Part shown: piece after piece, positions 20,648 to 32,940 of the stretch
Layout: each line of letters starts with the position of its first letter
Numbering within the stretch: the stretch's first letter is position 1
Source: Cyclospora cayetanensis
Lineage: Eukaryota; Apicomplexa; Conoidasida; Eucoccidiorida; Eimeriidae
Length of the DNA stretch: 64,000 bases
Assembly: GCF_002999335.1 (NCBI RefSeq)
Contig: NW_020312136.1
Coordinates: 186,001 to 250,000, forward strand
Reading direction: 5' to 3'
Made by a program: the position numbers and the translations under genes
Notes under the pieces: model-generated
Told to the model about the DNA's origin: nothing
What the model saw: the letters and a program-made list of their open reading frames with translations, nothing else
The model's database searches: none

Positions 20648-22779
20648 GGCTTTTTAGAGCCCACAACTTTAGTTTTATAGCACCATAGTCGGTGCATGCG
20701 AGTGTGCATGTGGGAAGGCTACGATGCATCCAGGGAATGCTTGTAGGATAAAGCTTCTATTCCCTCACCGTCGCCCAACCCCAATGAAAACAGTATGATA
20801 AATCGCTTTTCTTATCGATAAAGAAAGACATACGATGCCTGTATCCTTTCTTTTTTCTCTTTATTCGACTGATTGCGAGGCTTGCCGTCAAAGCCTCCGT
20901 CGTGAATATGGGGGACTGATATACACGCGTTGAAAAAGCTTTGGAACATTTTTTTTGCGATTCGCTTGCATTGAAACTGCATTTGCAGCAGGTTGTTGTA
21001 TTTTTTGTAACTCTTGGGGTGCCACCATGACGTCAGGTCTGCATTTAATTCTAGCGCACCACAGTGTCTATGTGCCTTGGATAAATGCGTGGTGTTTCAT
21101 CACGCAACACTTATATACTCTGCTATCTAGATCTATTCGCTTCACCGATGCAGAAATTTCTGTGTAGCACTCGTCATGGGTTGAGGTGTTCCCTCTAAAG
21201 TGCTTACACAGCTACCCTCACTCTCAAGATTGCGCTCAATTTTGAGAAACATGTTTAATGCTCCTTCAAAAAGCCTACCCCACACTGCCCTCGCTCCACA
21301 AGTATTCTGGCTTTAGGGAAGGAAGGAAAATCTTAGGATACCCGTAGCGCTCCATGTTTATTCTCTGTAGTATGCGCACTGCACTCCACAGCCAGGATCG
21401 GCTGAAGAAGAAGCTATTGAGTGCAAATCAGCATGAATTCCTCGTTCCCCTGCCCAATACTTTCAGTTACAGTGTCAAAATGTAACTTCAGCTCCTTACA
21501 TCTCCCCCGCTCATTTCAAAATACTCGCGCACGCTTTCCGTACCCGTGCTTCGAGACCGACTGCATACAGGATAGCGGAAGAGAGTCCACCCTATTGTCA
21601 CTTCCCAGGTGCACAAAAACGCGAGAAACAGTATGAATGGGAAAAACAAATGCGTTCATTAGCCGCTACAGAGAACTCGACGAGAAGAAAGACACATGCA
21701 CTGGCCAACAACGAACGAGAACCAAGCTAACGCGAAAGCGGCAGCGCGATGGCTCGCTGTTGTCGGAGCACTGAAATGCTTTAGCCGTCTTCTACAAGGA
21801 TGCAAAAGGCACATTCAATGAGTAATGGAAAACAAAATCCGCACTACTTCAGCGTTGCCTGCGCGCCTCATACAGCTAAGTACGCATGCCAGTGCAGCCG
21901 GTGCATGCAGCACAGTCGACAAAATAAAAGCTATAATCAAAAATTAAAGGGCACACTTATGCGACGCTGCCTGCGCATAAATCTGAGTAAAGCGAAATCC
22001 TAAAAATGTGATAGCGAGGAACGCTTCAAGCAATATTCATTGATGAAGATACCTATTTTAAGCAGAGCATGCGCTGGGGAGGGGATATTACTATGGAATG
22101 CAAAGAATATCGCCCCCTGGCAGCTGTCGTTGCTAAGCAAGCAGGGCCGAAAATTCTCCCGTAGGAAAGAAAACCGTGATCCTCCTTGGTCAACCACCTG
22201 AGGTCGGCATTTCCCAACGCATTTCGCTAGAAGCCCCTGTCTAGTGTCCTCGATGCTCAACAGTCATATCCAGCACTACCACCGATCTCTGTGCATCCTG
22301 CGCTTACATATGGGTCACTTGCCTTTACGGCAGAGTCTGGGAAAAATTCGAGATTTTTAAAACACGTATTTAAGAGGTCAATATTAAAATTGCTGTGTCA
22401 CCTCCAGTGTTTCGAGAAATTGATAGTGTACGAGAGAACATTGCTTCTTGAGAGAATCACAAATGTTCCTTGCGACCTTGCGGGAAAACTGTTTGTCTCA
22501 TATCTTCTGGCGCGCCTCATTGGGTCTGTGGATCTCCTGGAGCCAAATCTCCGGGCTCAATGTACAAAAACGACCGTCGCTCATCATGATCCCCTGCTTG
22601 TCTCGTGCATGCATTCGAGTGAACTAGCGAGCTGCTGTCTGAATTTATCCGCAGCTAAGGGTGGCTGCCAATTGCGGACCGCCCGGTCCAGCCTTGGATC
22701 GGAGAGTCGCTTCTCAGTGTAGGTCAGGGATGCTGAAGAGCAACAAGTAGACTAAAGTACGATGGCATTATAAACCCAC
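20648..22779. other. gene-poor region
   Basis: No supported gene. The longest frame is 22291-22722 (+, 143 codons), without a domain and rich in Leu/Ser/Cys as chance frames here often are. Short frames at 21421-21636 and 21800-22003 are likewise unsupported. Confidence 0.4.
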
Positions 22780-23118
22780 TCACCGCAGGAAACATTCAAG
22801 CCAACCAATTGAGTTTTTCTGTGAGCATAGAGCCGCAGATACTGAAGAAAAATGCAGTTGGTGCACTTTGTCTGCTAAGGTATATCGGTGGTTCGTAGTG
22901 GTCATAATATGGTTAATGCAAAGGCCGGTCCTAAAGGTATGCCAGAATGCAGTAACGAATTTCGCATTCCTGTCTGTAATGGTACACCTGGGAAACCTGT
23001 GTACCACATTAATTATGAATGATTGAGCAACTTTCTGAGGAGCATCACAGCAGCGGCAAGGCCTAAAATGGACTTGTATTGAGCTCAAACGTGGTTTTAT
23101 CCCCCCGTCACACCACAT
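22780..23118 (-). mobile_element. decayed Ty3/gypsy-type integrase fragment
   Basis: A 112-codon frame reads as the catalytic core of a retroelement integrase. FIINVVHRFP is followed by TITDRNAKFVTAFW, the second catalytic Asp region with the FW signature, then HTFRTGLCINHIMTT and a degraded HPQTDGQ-like stretch (NHRYTLADKVHQ). The C-terminal NSIGWLECFL fits the segment after the core. Upstream (first Asp, zinc-binding domain) and downstream parts were not found, and no LTR is visible. It is a fragment, not an active element. Confidence 0.7.
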
Positions 23119-25897
23119 ACTTTCCCTTCAATGGATACCGCTACTCGGTTGAGGTGAAGCGACGAGAAGAACAAGCGTCACTTTGGTATTTTGGAGACCC
23201 CTAGCCTGTTGGGGGAGATGGTACCAACCGGTTTATCGTTAGCATTGTTTATTCAGAAGAAATATAGCCAATAATTGGGCAATGCGAGTATCGGAGGATT
23301 TGTAAGCCGCCAACTACGCTTCCTTGTCATGGTATCCGCCGCATCAACGGGTTTAAACACTTTGACAGATAGCCAATTGCGCCTTTTTATCGTCTGTGGA
23401 GCTCCTGCGTGGACAGCAACCTGCTTGCCAGCACCTGCTGCCCTAAGAGGCGCTGTGCTACCCGTCTTCTTGAATCATCAGAGGTCTTTCGCCAGACTGT
23501 TGCAAAAACAGAAGTTCTTTGGAGTACTAGGTAGCTTTATTGAACCCTGTCAAGTGTTGTAGGGAATCCTGACATTCTCAGCTAGTAGATGAGTGGGAAA
23601 TAGCTGCATCGAAGCATGAAATGCTGCCTACTGGCAAGCGTCGTTGGCCCCTCCAAGGAGGCACTGTGTTCCCGACTCGATACAAGCTTACTAGAAAGCT
23701 AGTTAGTACTTTCCAAAACAAATCGTGTCGTGCGTAGCCCGTATCCCTCTTAGTTTTTAGCATGAGGAGATAAGGGCGGCTAGCGCGCGTGCAACGACAC
23801 CCTTTAAACAGTCCGAGCATTCACAACCAGATGCACATAGAACCCCTTGCTTTATCAAGCTACCAGTACTCTAAAGTAATTCAGGTATACCAATAGACAA
23901 GCCAACTTATCAATTCTGCACAATTTTTAGTTAAATATACCTGGTGTACTAGAGAATGCTCAAGTGTAGCCTGCCCGCTACAGAGGACCTTCTATTCATG
24001 TAAGATTTGGGGGCGATATGTTAGTATGTAATATGGTCATTCAAGAAGTGGCTGTACGTATGGAGGTTCTTCGAAGCAGAACTCAATTGCCGGTACACAG
24101 GTTAGTATCCAAGGAAGATTCATGTAGTTGACTGCATGCCTTGGACGCCCATATATTGTAGCCGTTGGAGGTCCCATCTAAATCCTGATGCCTGCTTACA
24201 TATTGTCTGGCCTTCCGTCGAGTTGAGCTTGCGTGTGCTGCTATCTGGGTCCCATCTGTTGTCTCCAGAGGCCGGTAAGCGCATTACTTGGGGGGAAGGG
24301 GAGAATACAGCACAAATGATAAATAGAAGTACTCCTTTTATGCAATTTTACGATTATGTAGAGGAACTGTGTCTGCATGGAAAAGAAGGCCCGCGGAGAC
24401 GTCATAACTTAGCATGGAGTTGCCCCCCGTGCCCGTCAAATTGAATTCCTGCAGAGGAGCTCATTGAGAGGACAATATCCATGCTAAAGCTACCTTCGAT
24501 GCTTTGAGGGCAGAGGTAAGGCTCCGTTTGCTGTCTGGCTATGGACGTAACCAGTGCCTGCTGCACTTATTGATATGCTTGGCCCATGTTTTATGCTACT
24601 TAAGAAGCTCTCTGTAGCGCATGCATAATGGGACTGTTTCCGCGTCTAAATGAGGCACTCACTGATACTCACCGGAAGAAGGCACCTGGCTTGTTTTCCG
24701 CAGTTTGCAAAGATATACTTGCAATTAGGGCGGCGATCAGTTCCCCAATGACTTTGATGATAATTTTTTCAATATTGCCTGTTTTCCTTAAATTGTAGTC
24801 CATTTAGAGAGTGTCTGTGCTAGTAGCTTCTCTATATGCAAATGTCCGTGACGCACCAGCAAGGTTGACAGTTTCCGTTGCCTCCAGAGCCTACCATTGT
24901 TCGGTGCGTGTTGTAAGGCTTAGATCTTCGGGTATCTTATGCACTCCGTCTGAACAGGTTCACCCTGGCAGGCATACATCAATAGCCTCGACTTTAGCAC
25001 CTGCTGCAATGAGCATCTAGTCGGCACTGCTCACAGGATAGAACGCCGATATCATTCAAGGCATTTTGCCATTCCAGGCCTGTGAGGGAGTAACATGCCT
25101 GTAAAAGGATGGCCTTGGCACATTTGTTAATGGCATTGAGCTAAATTTCCTAGCTGGGAAAGCCCCATCGAGCGTGAAGCACCATGTGGCAAGCAGCGCT
25201 GGTGCTTCCTGTCAACAGAGGACTTCAAGCGCAGTTAGGTGGGGACTACACCAAAGACCGCTAGCAAGCACGCCAGCTTTGGCCAGCCGTGCAAAACAGG
25301 AGTACCCAGCAAGCACAGTCACGGAAGCTGCAACTTAGCTAGTGCTTTGATAATCCTTGCATGAGCAGTACTGTACTTCAACAGCAACCGACGACCCCTA
25401 CAAGTTGGTACTATCTTGCAATGAATGCCACTCCCTGAAAGTGAGCCAGTTGGCCACATCTATAGTGGTTAACGTCGAGTAACCCTGTTTGCGTGGTCTA
25501 TATCTTGAGCCAAGTGGCCTTCGCCCTCATTCTAGGACCGCCTATAGTTTGTACAAGACCTACAGATGAGAGCACACTAATAGACGAGGGGTAGATACCG
25601 AACACTACCATTTTAACTGTGTGCACAACGGCTGTATGGCTGAGAGATTGAGCAACACTATTTGAGAAGTACAGCACTTTGAATGGGAGGGTGCAAAGCG
25701 CGATAAAGCCAGTAATTATGGCATATGGCTGTTCTCATCGTGCTTTTTAATTGAGCGCGTATTCAGGTGGGTACTCAGCGAGGCTTCAACTTTACTGTGA
25801 TCCTTGTCCGCGCTGTTTCACCGACAAAAAATCGCCATTTGTTTCTTTCAAAACATTAAAGTTTGATTCGTTTGATTCGCTGGAATCACAGAGAGTC
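23119..25897. other. gene-poor region, nearly 2.8 kb
   Basis: No supported exon on either strand. Frames such as 23275-23562 (+), 23578-23820 (-) and 24136-24444 (+) have no domain. It probably contains old repeats too decayed to read, given the integrase fragment next to it. Confidence 0.4.
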
Positions 25898-28207
25898 TTA
25901 GAGCCCTCCGTGCATGCTGAACTCTTGGGCGCTCTGGCGATTTCCATCTAAGACCGCAGCCCAGGAATGGCCATCCAGCTCTTCCGGCTCCGTGAACTCG
26001 TGAGCTAAAGGTTTGGCTGCTGCATACCTGTCAGCGTAACTTCCAAAGGGTGGGTCAATGTATGCCTCGTCAAATGCTTCTCCAAAGGTGGGTCTGTAGG
26101 ATAGTGTATCGCGTCGTCTACGGTAAAGACCTGGTTGCCGGTTTTCATACTTCGGAACCCATGTTCCCCTTCTCGAGGGAAATCTGCCATTCGGGAAGCG
26201 ATTAGGTCTTCTAGAAAAGATTGGACGATCAAGTCTGTATTCGGCGAAAGATTCGGCTTCTCCCTCTGGCCTCATGAACTCGTCATCAAAGGAAGAATCA
26301 GCGTCGGAATCCACGTCTGCATCGCGTGCAATGGTTGAGTATCGCCCTTTACCCAAAGCCTCTTCACTCCCGTCTTTTGGCCACCTTTGCTCTGCGTGGC
26401 GTTTTGAAATGTGATGCGCCAACAGGATTGCAAGAATAGATGGAGGAATTGCCAGGATCAACGCCGCAGCCCATGAGAGTCCCTCTTCGCCTTTACTATC
26501 ATCGGTGCCTTCCACCTGATGTATGTGCAGCCACCGATAAAAAACGCCCTTTCGCGTCTCAACCTGCCTGGTTACTGGACACACTCCGAATATCGTGCAT
26601 GTCAACATCTGTATGCGGTCATTCGGGGACGCTGTTGGATGCTTTTGTATAGTCCTGAGAGCCAATAAACGTACTGGTGGGATGGCGCAACGCGATGGGC
26701 AAGGGAATGGATTTATACTTCTACGTGGCCACTCACTTGTGCTCCCGTTCTCTTCTGGCTGACCTTGTTCAACGCGTTTTCGTAAGATACGGCTAACTTT
26801 GCTGGATCGATGGCCCTTTCCCTCGAGCCGGAATCTGCGGGCACATGGCTGTTTTGCTCCTTTAGGAGAATGTTAAGGAGCTGCACTGTTCGCAATACCT
26901 GAAGTTGTTCTTTCTTTTTCGAAGATTTACTGTTGCTGCTCTTATGCCTGCGAGGTGCAGACTCTGTTTCCCTGATTCGCACTCGCTGGCCGGTCCAGCT
27001 CTCCGACTCTTCCTCGTCTGTACTGGTCCAGAGGGGCTCCTTCGAGCTCTTGCTTCTGCTTGACTCGCTTTCGCGCCGCCGGCGACGAGACACCAAATTT
27101 GGCTCTTTTAATAAGTGTTGTGAGTCGTGAGCTACTGACGAACGGGGGTGCTTACTCTGCGTACAAATAGATGACCGGGCGCTGCCTGATCATGCAGCAC
27201 CAGAGACGGCTACTGACGTCGTGTGAACGGCAAACACGACTCTGGAACCGGGGCCTTGCCCAATATTGCCGGAGATTTTTCATGTTAATATTGAGCTCCT
27301 ACTGAGTTGACCTTTTCAGGCGAGACTCCATCCACTTCACTGCCTCCAATCAGAACGAATGGCCCCTGGTTCGTAGGCAATTCGACTTCCGACACACCTC
27401 TTGGTTGTGACTGTTCTATAGCTGCCTTTTTTTGAGTGGTACTATCTATGCACACACACGCAGAGCCGATTAGCCTCAGTTATTAAGCTGTTCCCTCAGC
27501 TTTATTCGAAAGGGTTTCAGTGGCGAGCTGTATTCGAATAGCTGCCTCGTGTTGCATCCATCTTCCAGGTGATTGCTTATTTAAGACCTCCACGTATCAT
27601 GTTCAGCACAGAAAGGGTAATGCCACACTACAGCTGGGAAAAAATCACCAGTCAAAGAGTCCTTAATCCACTGATTTACACTGGGGCCTCTTTCTGGAGT
27701 TCCGTCGTCACCACTTTGTTCCCTGAACCTCATCGCGACACTGAGGGATTCTGCAAGGTCATAATACGCTTCCAGCAACACATCAGTCCCCGTACCATTC
27801 TGAGTGGCACAGAAATCTTTTCAAAGTTACATAGGAAAGTTTATTAAGCCATGGAGAAGTCCGGGGGACCAGGAGACATGAGCCCAACATACGCAGCGCT
27901 TTGGAGAACACTTTTACCGTCTCCTTGTGCCGACCCTATGTCTATCTCCTGCATCACAACGCAGAAATATCGATTATATGATGGCTACCTATCTATACTG
28001 CTCGCTTTGCCGGAGTACAACTAGCTACAATGAGTGGAAGGGCATTAAAGGCATACAAATTACCTCTAGGCCTCCAGCGCTTGAGTCGCCTTTCTTATGG
28101 GCCTCGCTACCCGGTGCAGTGATCTGAGAAACGCTTGAGGTTGCCGGTTGCACAGTACAGGGAAAGGCTAAAAGCAGGAGGCCTCCTGCTAGGACGAAGC
28201 TCCGCAT
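25898..28207 (-). CDS. secreted single-pass membrane protein, unknown family, five exons
   Basis: Exons (high to low): 28207-28064, 27799-27649, 27445-27312, 27156-26737 and 26515-25898. All phases agree, giving about 488 aa. The first exon is a clear signal peptide (MRSFVLAGGLLLLAFPCTVQP). The ectodomain is charged and probably disordered, with an Arg/Ser/Glu-rich tract near residues 155-215 (SRRRRRESESSRSKSS). A transmembrane helix follows (WAAALILAIPPSILAILLAHHI), near residue 305. An acidic/Arg-rich tail contains repeated Tyr-Arg and Pro-Arg motifs. The type I topology suggests a surface or secretory-organelle protein. I do not recognise the family; it may be coccidian-specific. Exon 3 (VELPTNQGPFVLIGGSEVD) is the best-conserved-looking part. 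Confidence 0.75.
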
Positions 28208-28522
28208 TCCGAGTTAACCGCGTGGCCTAAAAGCACCTGGTCCTCATTTACTCCGCCTCTTTAGAGCGACACGATAAGCCAAATCTGTTCACAACCGTTC
28301 AGTGAAAGCTCAAGAAAACACTGTTGTGTTGATTTCAATTTCAAGTAGTATCCGTCCGGGTCTGACCTTCGGAGGTGAACACTTTACTGTCTCGGGAAAA
28401 AATGCGTGCTGTGGTCATCAACTTCACTATATTTGATACCTTGGGGTGGTCTCAGTGCAAATAACACGTGGTTCTTCCTGATGAGAGATGCCCCAGTATC
28501 ACGTTTGGCGCAAAGATATGTT
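28208..28522. other. upstream region of the secreted membrane protein gene
   Basis: Presumed promoter on the - strand. No coding signal seen. Confidence 0.4.
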
Positions 28523-29092
28523 CTAGGTCAGAATGGGAACATGATCTGTGGTGTTCAACAGCACCAAGTTGAGCAGCACAAAAAAGATCATCAGCGCGCG
28601 CCTAGAGAGGACTGGGAACTGCCAGCCCTTTGGAAATATAAACAAAATAATATTTCGGTAGAAGTACGCAATAGTCCAGCAAGCCAAAGGGACTAGTGTG
28701 TCTGCAGGTAGCGACGGGGTACAGGAATAATCGCAGCGTGGAGCACACTCAAATAAAAAAGGTGTCCAGCAGGCGTTTATGACGTTAAAGTGCTGCTGAT
28801 AACAAAATCTGAATTGAGATTTTCGAGGGTAAACGAGTATGGTGCACCCTGCAAGTTCGCCTAGATCTGCACGAGTCATCGGCTGCCATGGCTTCCCCCG
28901 TGCGGGCGCTTGTGGGCGAAGCGATTCGTGCAGGGTTTGAACGATGAGGACTACCTGCTTTAAACAGCTTCTAGTATTCCCAGGCTCTATTGTCGTTTGG
29001 AAGTCACTTTTAACAACAAGATATGCGTAGGGACCTCGACTTTTAGTGTGCGACTTGGGGGCTCCTCGCAACTCTGTGCGTCTCGCACACAA
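28523..29092 (-). CDS. hypothetical frame with hydrophobic C-terminus
   Basis: A 189-codon frame on the - strand. The first half is mixed and protein-like (PYAYLVVKSDFQTTIEPG, LKQVVLIVQTLHESL). The second half has two hydrophobic stretches (TIAYFYRNIILFIF and ALMIFFVLLNLVLLN). No start context or splice partner could be fixed and no family is recognised. It may be one exon of a membrane protein, or chance. Confidence 0.3.
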   Translation of the reverse strand: MCARRTELRGAPKSHTKSRGPYAYLVVKSDFQTTIEPGNTRSCLKQVVLIVQTLHESLRPQAPARGKPWQPMTRADLGELAGCTILVYPRKSQFRFCYQQHFNVINACWTPFLFECAPRCDYSCTPSLPADTLVPLACWTIAYFYRNIILFIFPKGWQFPVLSRRALMIFFVLLNLVLLNTTDHVPILT

Positions 29093-29762
29093 GCTACGCA
29101 GAGTACCAGCTGCTCAACATTTGTCCACGCTGCAAAACAATGACTTTACGCTGCTCTGGAAAGAACAGAACCCCTTCAAAATACCCGACTATGTGTTTCA
29201 GATGCCGTACGAACCGATCTGCTGAGCGTCAGCGCACTCACACTCTTGGCCCATTGAGGTGTGCAGGAGCCAACCGGAATGATCACATTCTCCCGAATGC
29301 AGGAAGGAAGGGCACCATAGAATACCTTGCTGCTTGATGGGGTCTACAGCAACTGGCTTACACAACGACTGCTGCATAATTCTGACCTCCCAAATCTCTG
29401 AAGATGTTGTGCGTTCTCATCCGAGGTGGTCGCTCATCACGCTGTTGATGCACAGGCCCCCACTGCCAGTGTACTGGATGATTGACTCTATTTGTGACGG
29501 CCCGAAAATCAGAGAGTCTTTGTGCTGACAGTCTCCGGCTTGATGAGAGACTCACTAGCCCTAGGGGCTATTGACCACCCGAATGTCTACAGATTAGGTC
29601 CGAGCTGACTTTATGGGTTAGCATGGCAACTGTATAAAAAATATATAAAGCTGTTAGTGAAATGCGTTTTATTAACTTCGAAAATAGGATGACACCTAAA
29701 AATTTTATTCTGAGCAGCCACAAGGCTAGCAGCAAACCGGCAACCTGACATTTGTGCCCTTA
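29093..29762. other. intergenic
   Basis: 3' side of CWC2; A/T-rich near 29630-29710. Short + frames (29140-29337, 29334-29528) lack support. Confidence 0.4.
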
Positions 29763-31247
29763 TCATTCACAGGGACCTATAACACCAGCTCTTAGGAAAT
29801 CAGAGCTCGAAAGACCTTCAACACGATTCAAGACACTTAACAGCCGCTGGGATTCCTCATCCCCGATGCTTTTTTCTTCGGTGTGCCACTGGCTGGTACT
29901 GCTTCCAAAGCCAGGTAGATTATGATGCCCCTCTAGCATGTGGTTAGAGAACAATTGTGGAAATCCCATCGACGACAAAGAAAGAGGGCCCTGCTGATTT
30001 GCTAGTGTATCATCTGCCGGGTTTCCCCCTGCACACACTGCTGCCCAATATGCCTTCCATGCAGAACAGTAGCTTTCAAGAGCTTTGCGAACCGTTTCCT
30101 CTTTGCCTTGGCCTGTCGTTTGGCCTTGTAGTAACCCGCCTACTTTTGCCGACTTTTGCCTTTTGCCCTTTTCTTCGCTCTCATTCTTCCTTTTAGCATT
30201 TCCGTCTTGATGTGCCCATTTGACGCTTAGCAGAGTTCCATACTTTCCAAAGTTCTGGTCAGCCATGGCAACTTTTGCGAACTCTGCTTGAACCCTGTAA
30301 GCATATGTCACAAATCCAATGAGCTTCTTTGGTATCACCCGGACCTCTTTTAAATCCCCCCAAACTCCAAATGCTTCCCACAGAAACCGCTCGAGGCTTT
30401 GTATGCCGTCTTCTTCCAGTGGGTCCACCTGCAGGCCTCCTACGAAAAGTGTTTTACACTCATGGTTAAAACTCCCTGCCCCTCCCATGTCATCTCGGTG
30501 ATCCTTGTGTCGCTCCCTTCCAAATATATCACGGCTCCACTCCAGCGTGTACTCGTCTTCGAGAGTGGGAATTCGGTGTTTATAACGGCATTCACTACCT
30601 CTTGTGCAGCAGCCCTTCGCAAAAAAGGCACAAATGTAACCTTCGGAGCTGCCTGGGTGGAGATCAGCTGCTGTGTACCCAGCGTCGAGTTCTGGATCAC
30701 AACGGTATAAGGCAGCCTCACGGTCGAGGTGGCTTGGGTGGTTATAGCGATCCGTGAGATGCCGCCCGTACCATATATTGTACTCATTTTGACCTTCCAC
30801 ATGACATGTGTTTTCAATGTCAGTAGAAAGGACTTGACGGCGAGCTGGTCTCTTGAGCCACTCCCGCACAAGTTCACGCTTGCTGTCGCACAGCGTGAGC
30901 AGCTCCTCTTCTTGATTGGTTTTCGTGTCCGTCCGGGAGCTCCAAGTTGCTAGCTGTTTTGCATATTCGGCGTATAGCTCCCAAGGATAGGCAGTGCCCA
31001 GAACACTAGAGTCGAGCTGCGCTGCATGCTGAGATGGTGGTTCTGGCTTTGTATGGACTGAAGATGGAGCTCCCTGCAGCGGTTCAGGCAGCTTTGTGTA
31101 CATTGGTAAATCCACGGTCGACGCAGTCGCCAGATTATCTCCACAATCTGCTTCCGCAGAAACATAGGCAACCGGTAGTTCTGCGGCGAATGAAGGAACT
31201 GGGCTGCCACAAGCACTGCTATCACAAGTCTCTCCTTCCATCTTCAA
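29763..31247 (-). CDS. CWC2: pre-mRNA splicing factor CWC2/RBM22-type (CCCH zinc finger + RRM)
   Basis: Component of the Prp19/NTC-related complex that contacts U6 snRNA in the active spliceosome. The single exon gives 494 aa. An acidic, Pro-rich N-terminus is followed by the Torus/CWC2 signature (KRPARRQ, NIWYGRHLTDRYN, RCDPELDAGYTAAD). A CCCH finger lies at about 206-224 (CAFFAKGCCTRGSECRYKH; C-x7-C-x5-C-x3-H). An RRM lies at about 266-347 with RNP2 LFVGGL and RNP1 IGFVTYAY. A Lys/Glu-rich linker and Leu-rich tail follow. The N-terminal 80 residues are longer than in yeast and low-complexity. No intron is needed. The gene stands apart from the other RNA genes in the window. Confidence 0.9.
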   Translation of the reverse strand: MKMEGETCDSSACGSPVPSFAAELPVAYVSAEADCGDNLATASTVDLPMYTKLPEPLQGAPSSVHTKPEPPSQHAAQLDSSVLGTAYPWELYAEYAKQLATWSSRTDTKTNQEEELLTLCDSKRELVREWLKRPARRQVLSTDIENTCHVEGQNEYNIWYGRHLTDRYNHPSHLDREAALYRCDPELDAGYTAADLHPGSSEGYICAFFAKGCCTRGSECRYKHRIPTLEDEYTLEWSRDIFGRERHKDHRDDMGGAGSFNHECKTLFVGGLQVDPLEEDGIQSLERFLWEAFGVWGDLKEVRVIPKKLIGFVTYAYRVQAEFAKVAMADQNFGKYGTLLSVKWAHQDGNAKRKNESEEKGKRQKSAKVGGLLQGQTTGQGKEETVRKALESYCSAWKAYWAAVCAGGNPADDTLANQQGPLSLSSMGFPQLFSNHMLEGHHNLPGFGSSTSQWHTEEKSIGDEESQRLLSVLNRVEGLSSSDFLRAGVIGPCE

Positions 31248-31312
31248 CGTATTTGCATGAGTTCCTATGGTTGAAACGAATTCGCACAGTCCCTGACACT
31301 GGACTACGTAAA

Positions 31313-31654
31313 TCAGGAAATATTCCCAGAGGCGCAGGATAATAAATAAAACCCGGTTTTGCTAAGTAGTTCAATATGATGCCTGGTTTCCTCAGAGAAC
31401 CAAGCTGTACCTGACACGGCAAACGACAATACAAAGAACACGTTGTTAATGTTAAACACACGAACCAAATATTCAGCCAACTCTGACAAAATTTTCAGCG
31501 CAAAATATGCTGCTTTTATGCTTTGGCACATCTCTGGACGGAAGCTAATGCTGACGACACCATGGTGGCGTGGGGTTACCTGTAGCGATCCTGGTGAGCT
31601 CACCGTGGGTGATGTGATTGGGTGGTGCTCATCCCACCTCCCAAGCACCTTCAT
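31313..31654 (-). CDS. hypothetical small protein upstream of CWC2
   Basis: A 113-codon frame with ordinary composition. It includes SIKAAYFALKILSELAEYL, a hydrophobic segment NNVFFVLSFAVSG and TAWFSEETRHHIELL. Donor-like CAG/GTAACC and acceptor-like GTCGTCAG within it suggest it may be spliced. No family recognised. It lies about 70 bp from the CWC2 start, so it could also be 5' leader sequence. Confidence 0.3.
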   Translation of the reverse strand: MKVLGRWDEHHPITSPTVSSPGSLQVTPRHHGVVSISFRPEMCQSIKAAYFALKILSELAEYLVRVFNINNVFFVLSFAVSGTAWFSEETRHHIELLSKTGFYLLSCASGNIS

Positions 31655-32697
31655 ACTTCAATGTGTCTCTCGCATAAGCACAAAGACATTGCCGAATTAC
31701 TGATAAAATAGGCTTTCTATTGTAGCAATGCAGAGCTCACTCTCTCCGACGTCGTACCGCTGAAATCCTAGGCGGTCACTTGTCGAGGACGTAACACGCA
31801 GTGCGCGTTTGCACCGAGTTTTTGGTTTTCGACGGCGCTCTTCTTATTTAAAGAATATGAATTTGGTTGAATATGACAATGGGGGCATTAATAATGGGTT
31901 CTACCGATTATGCTAGACTAACAATTGTCAGACCCGCTACTGCGTCCCGCGAAGTAGCCCAACATGTCCACCACACCCTTGGTGTCACTTGGGTGCAGTT
32001 GCACTGCGTTGCATTTTAAAAAGATTATCATTTGCTTTGTTTCAGCTAGAGAGCCCTCAAAGAGCCTCCAGTACACCACCATGAGGAGCATTCTGACCTG
32101 TAAATTCCTCAGTTCCTGTGTTCATAAAGTACTACTTGAAAAAAACTTGGTAAGGAGTTGTGGCTTCCAAATCAAGTTCAATACGCTATTTTGTGGTGGC
32201 CGAGTTCAGTAGTGTACGATTTCTTTCCTTTACAAGCTGTTCGTCATTGGACGAGGAATAACCTGGCAGTGTATAATATCGAATTCCAATAAGCTTTCAA
32301 TCCTCAAAACACTTTTCAATAAGTATTTTCGAGTTTTCAAAACTTACTATGACGCTGAGTTTATCATCTTAGTTTACTAGTAGTCCCGTGACAAGCTGCT
32401 TCTTTCGCTTAGAGTGTTCACCAATGATAACTTTCCAACTAATACTATAAACAGTGCATAAAAGGTTGAATACGGTTTCTTGGCGATACAAGAGACGTCT
32501 CGTCTGCCTCGGCCAAAAAGCGTTGTCCAAGGGCCGGAACCATCATACTTTTCAAGGGTACAATGTGCAAAACTCAGTCACATAACTTAATGCCCCTGGT
32601 GCAGACAAGCTAAAAGCACCCAATTATCTTGCACCCTGCGTACAAAGGCAGTATGAGACCGGCTAAACAAGCCATCTCTCTTAGCTTTCTTATGCGA
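31655..32697. other. gene-poor, A/T-rich
   Basis: No supported exon. A + frame at 31964-32212 has no domain. Confidence 0.4.
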
Positions 32698-32940
32698 CTA
32701 TACGTCTAAGATGTGGACATGAGACTGCCATGCAGTTTGAGGACAAGCGCAAATACTAAGCACTAAAGGCCTACGGGCCATTAAACCTGATCGTGCATAT
32801 TCAGTGGCGCAAAAACGATAGCCAATTTTTGTCCAACACCTTCTGCATTTCACAAAATTGATCCGAACATGACAGCTTTCTAATGCCTTTCCTGCCTCAG
32901 CAAATCTGAAGCTCAGATTTACTTGGGCTACCAGAGTCAA
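32698..32940 (-). mobile_element. possible decayed reverse-transcriptase fragment
   Basis: An 80-codon frame resembles the Ty3/gypsy reverse transcriptase region after the palm. VRINFVKC (compare the L-x-hydrophobic-x-KC motif) is followed by KIGYRFCATEYARSGL (compare the FLGH-VS-x2-G region) and a Pro-Gln pair. It is short and divergent, so the call is tentative. Confidence 0.4.

Noticed and set aside
22291..22722. The longest frame in the 20.6-25.9 kb desert (143 codons)
   Set aside because: No domain, no transmembrane or signal features, and composition like chance frames; kept only as a note in the gap entry.
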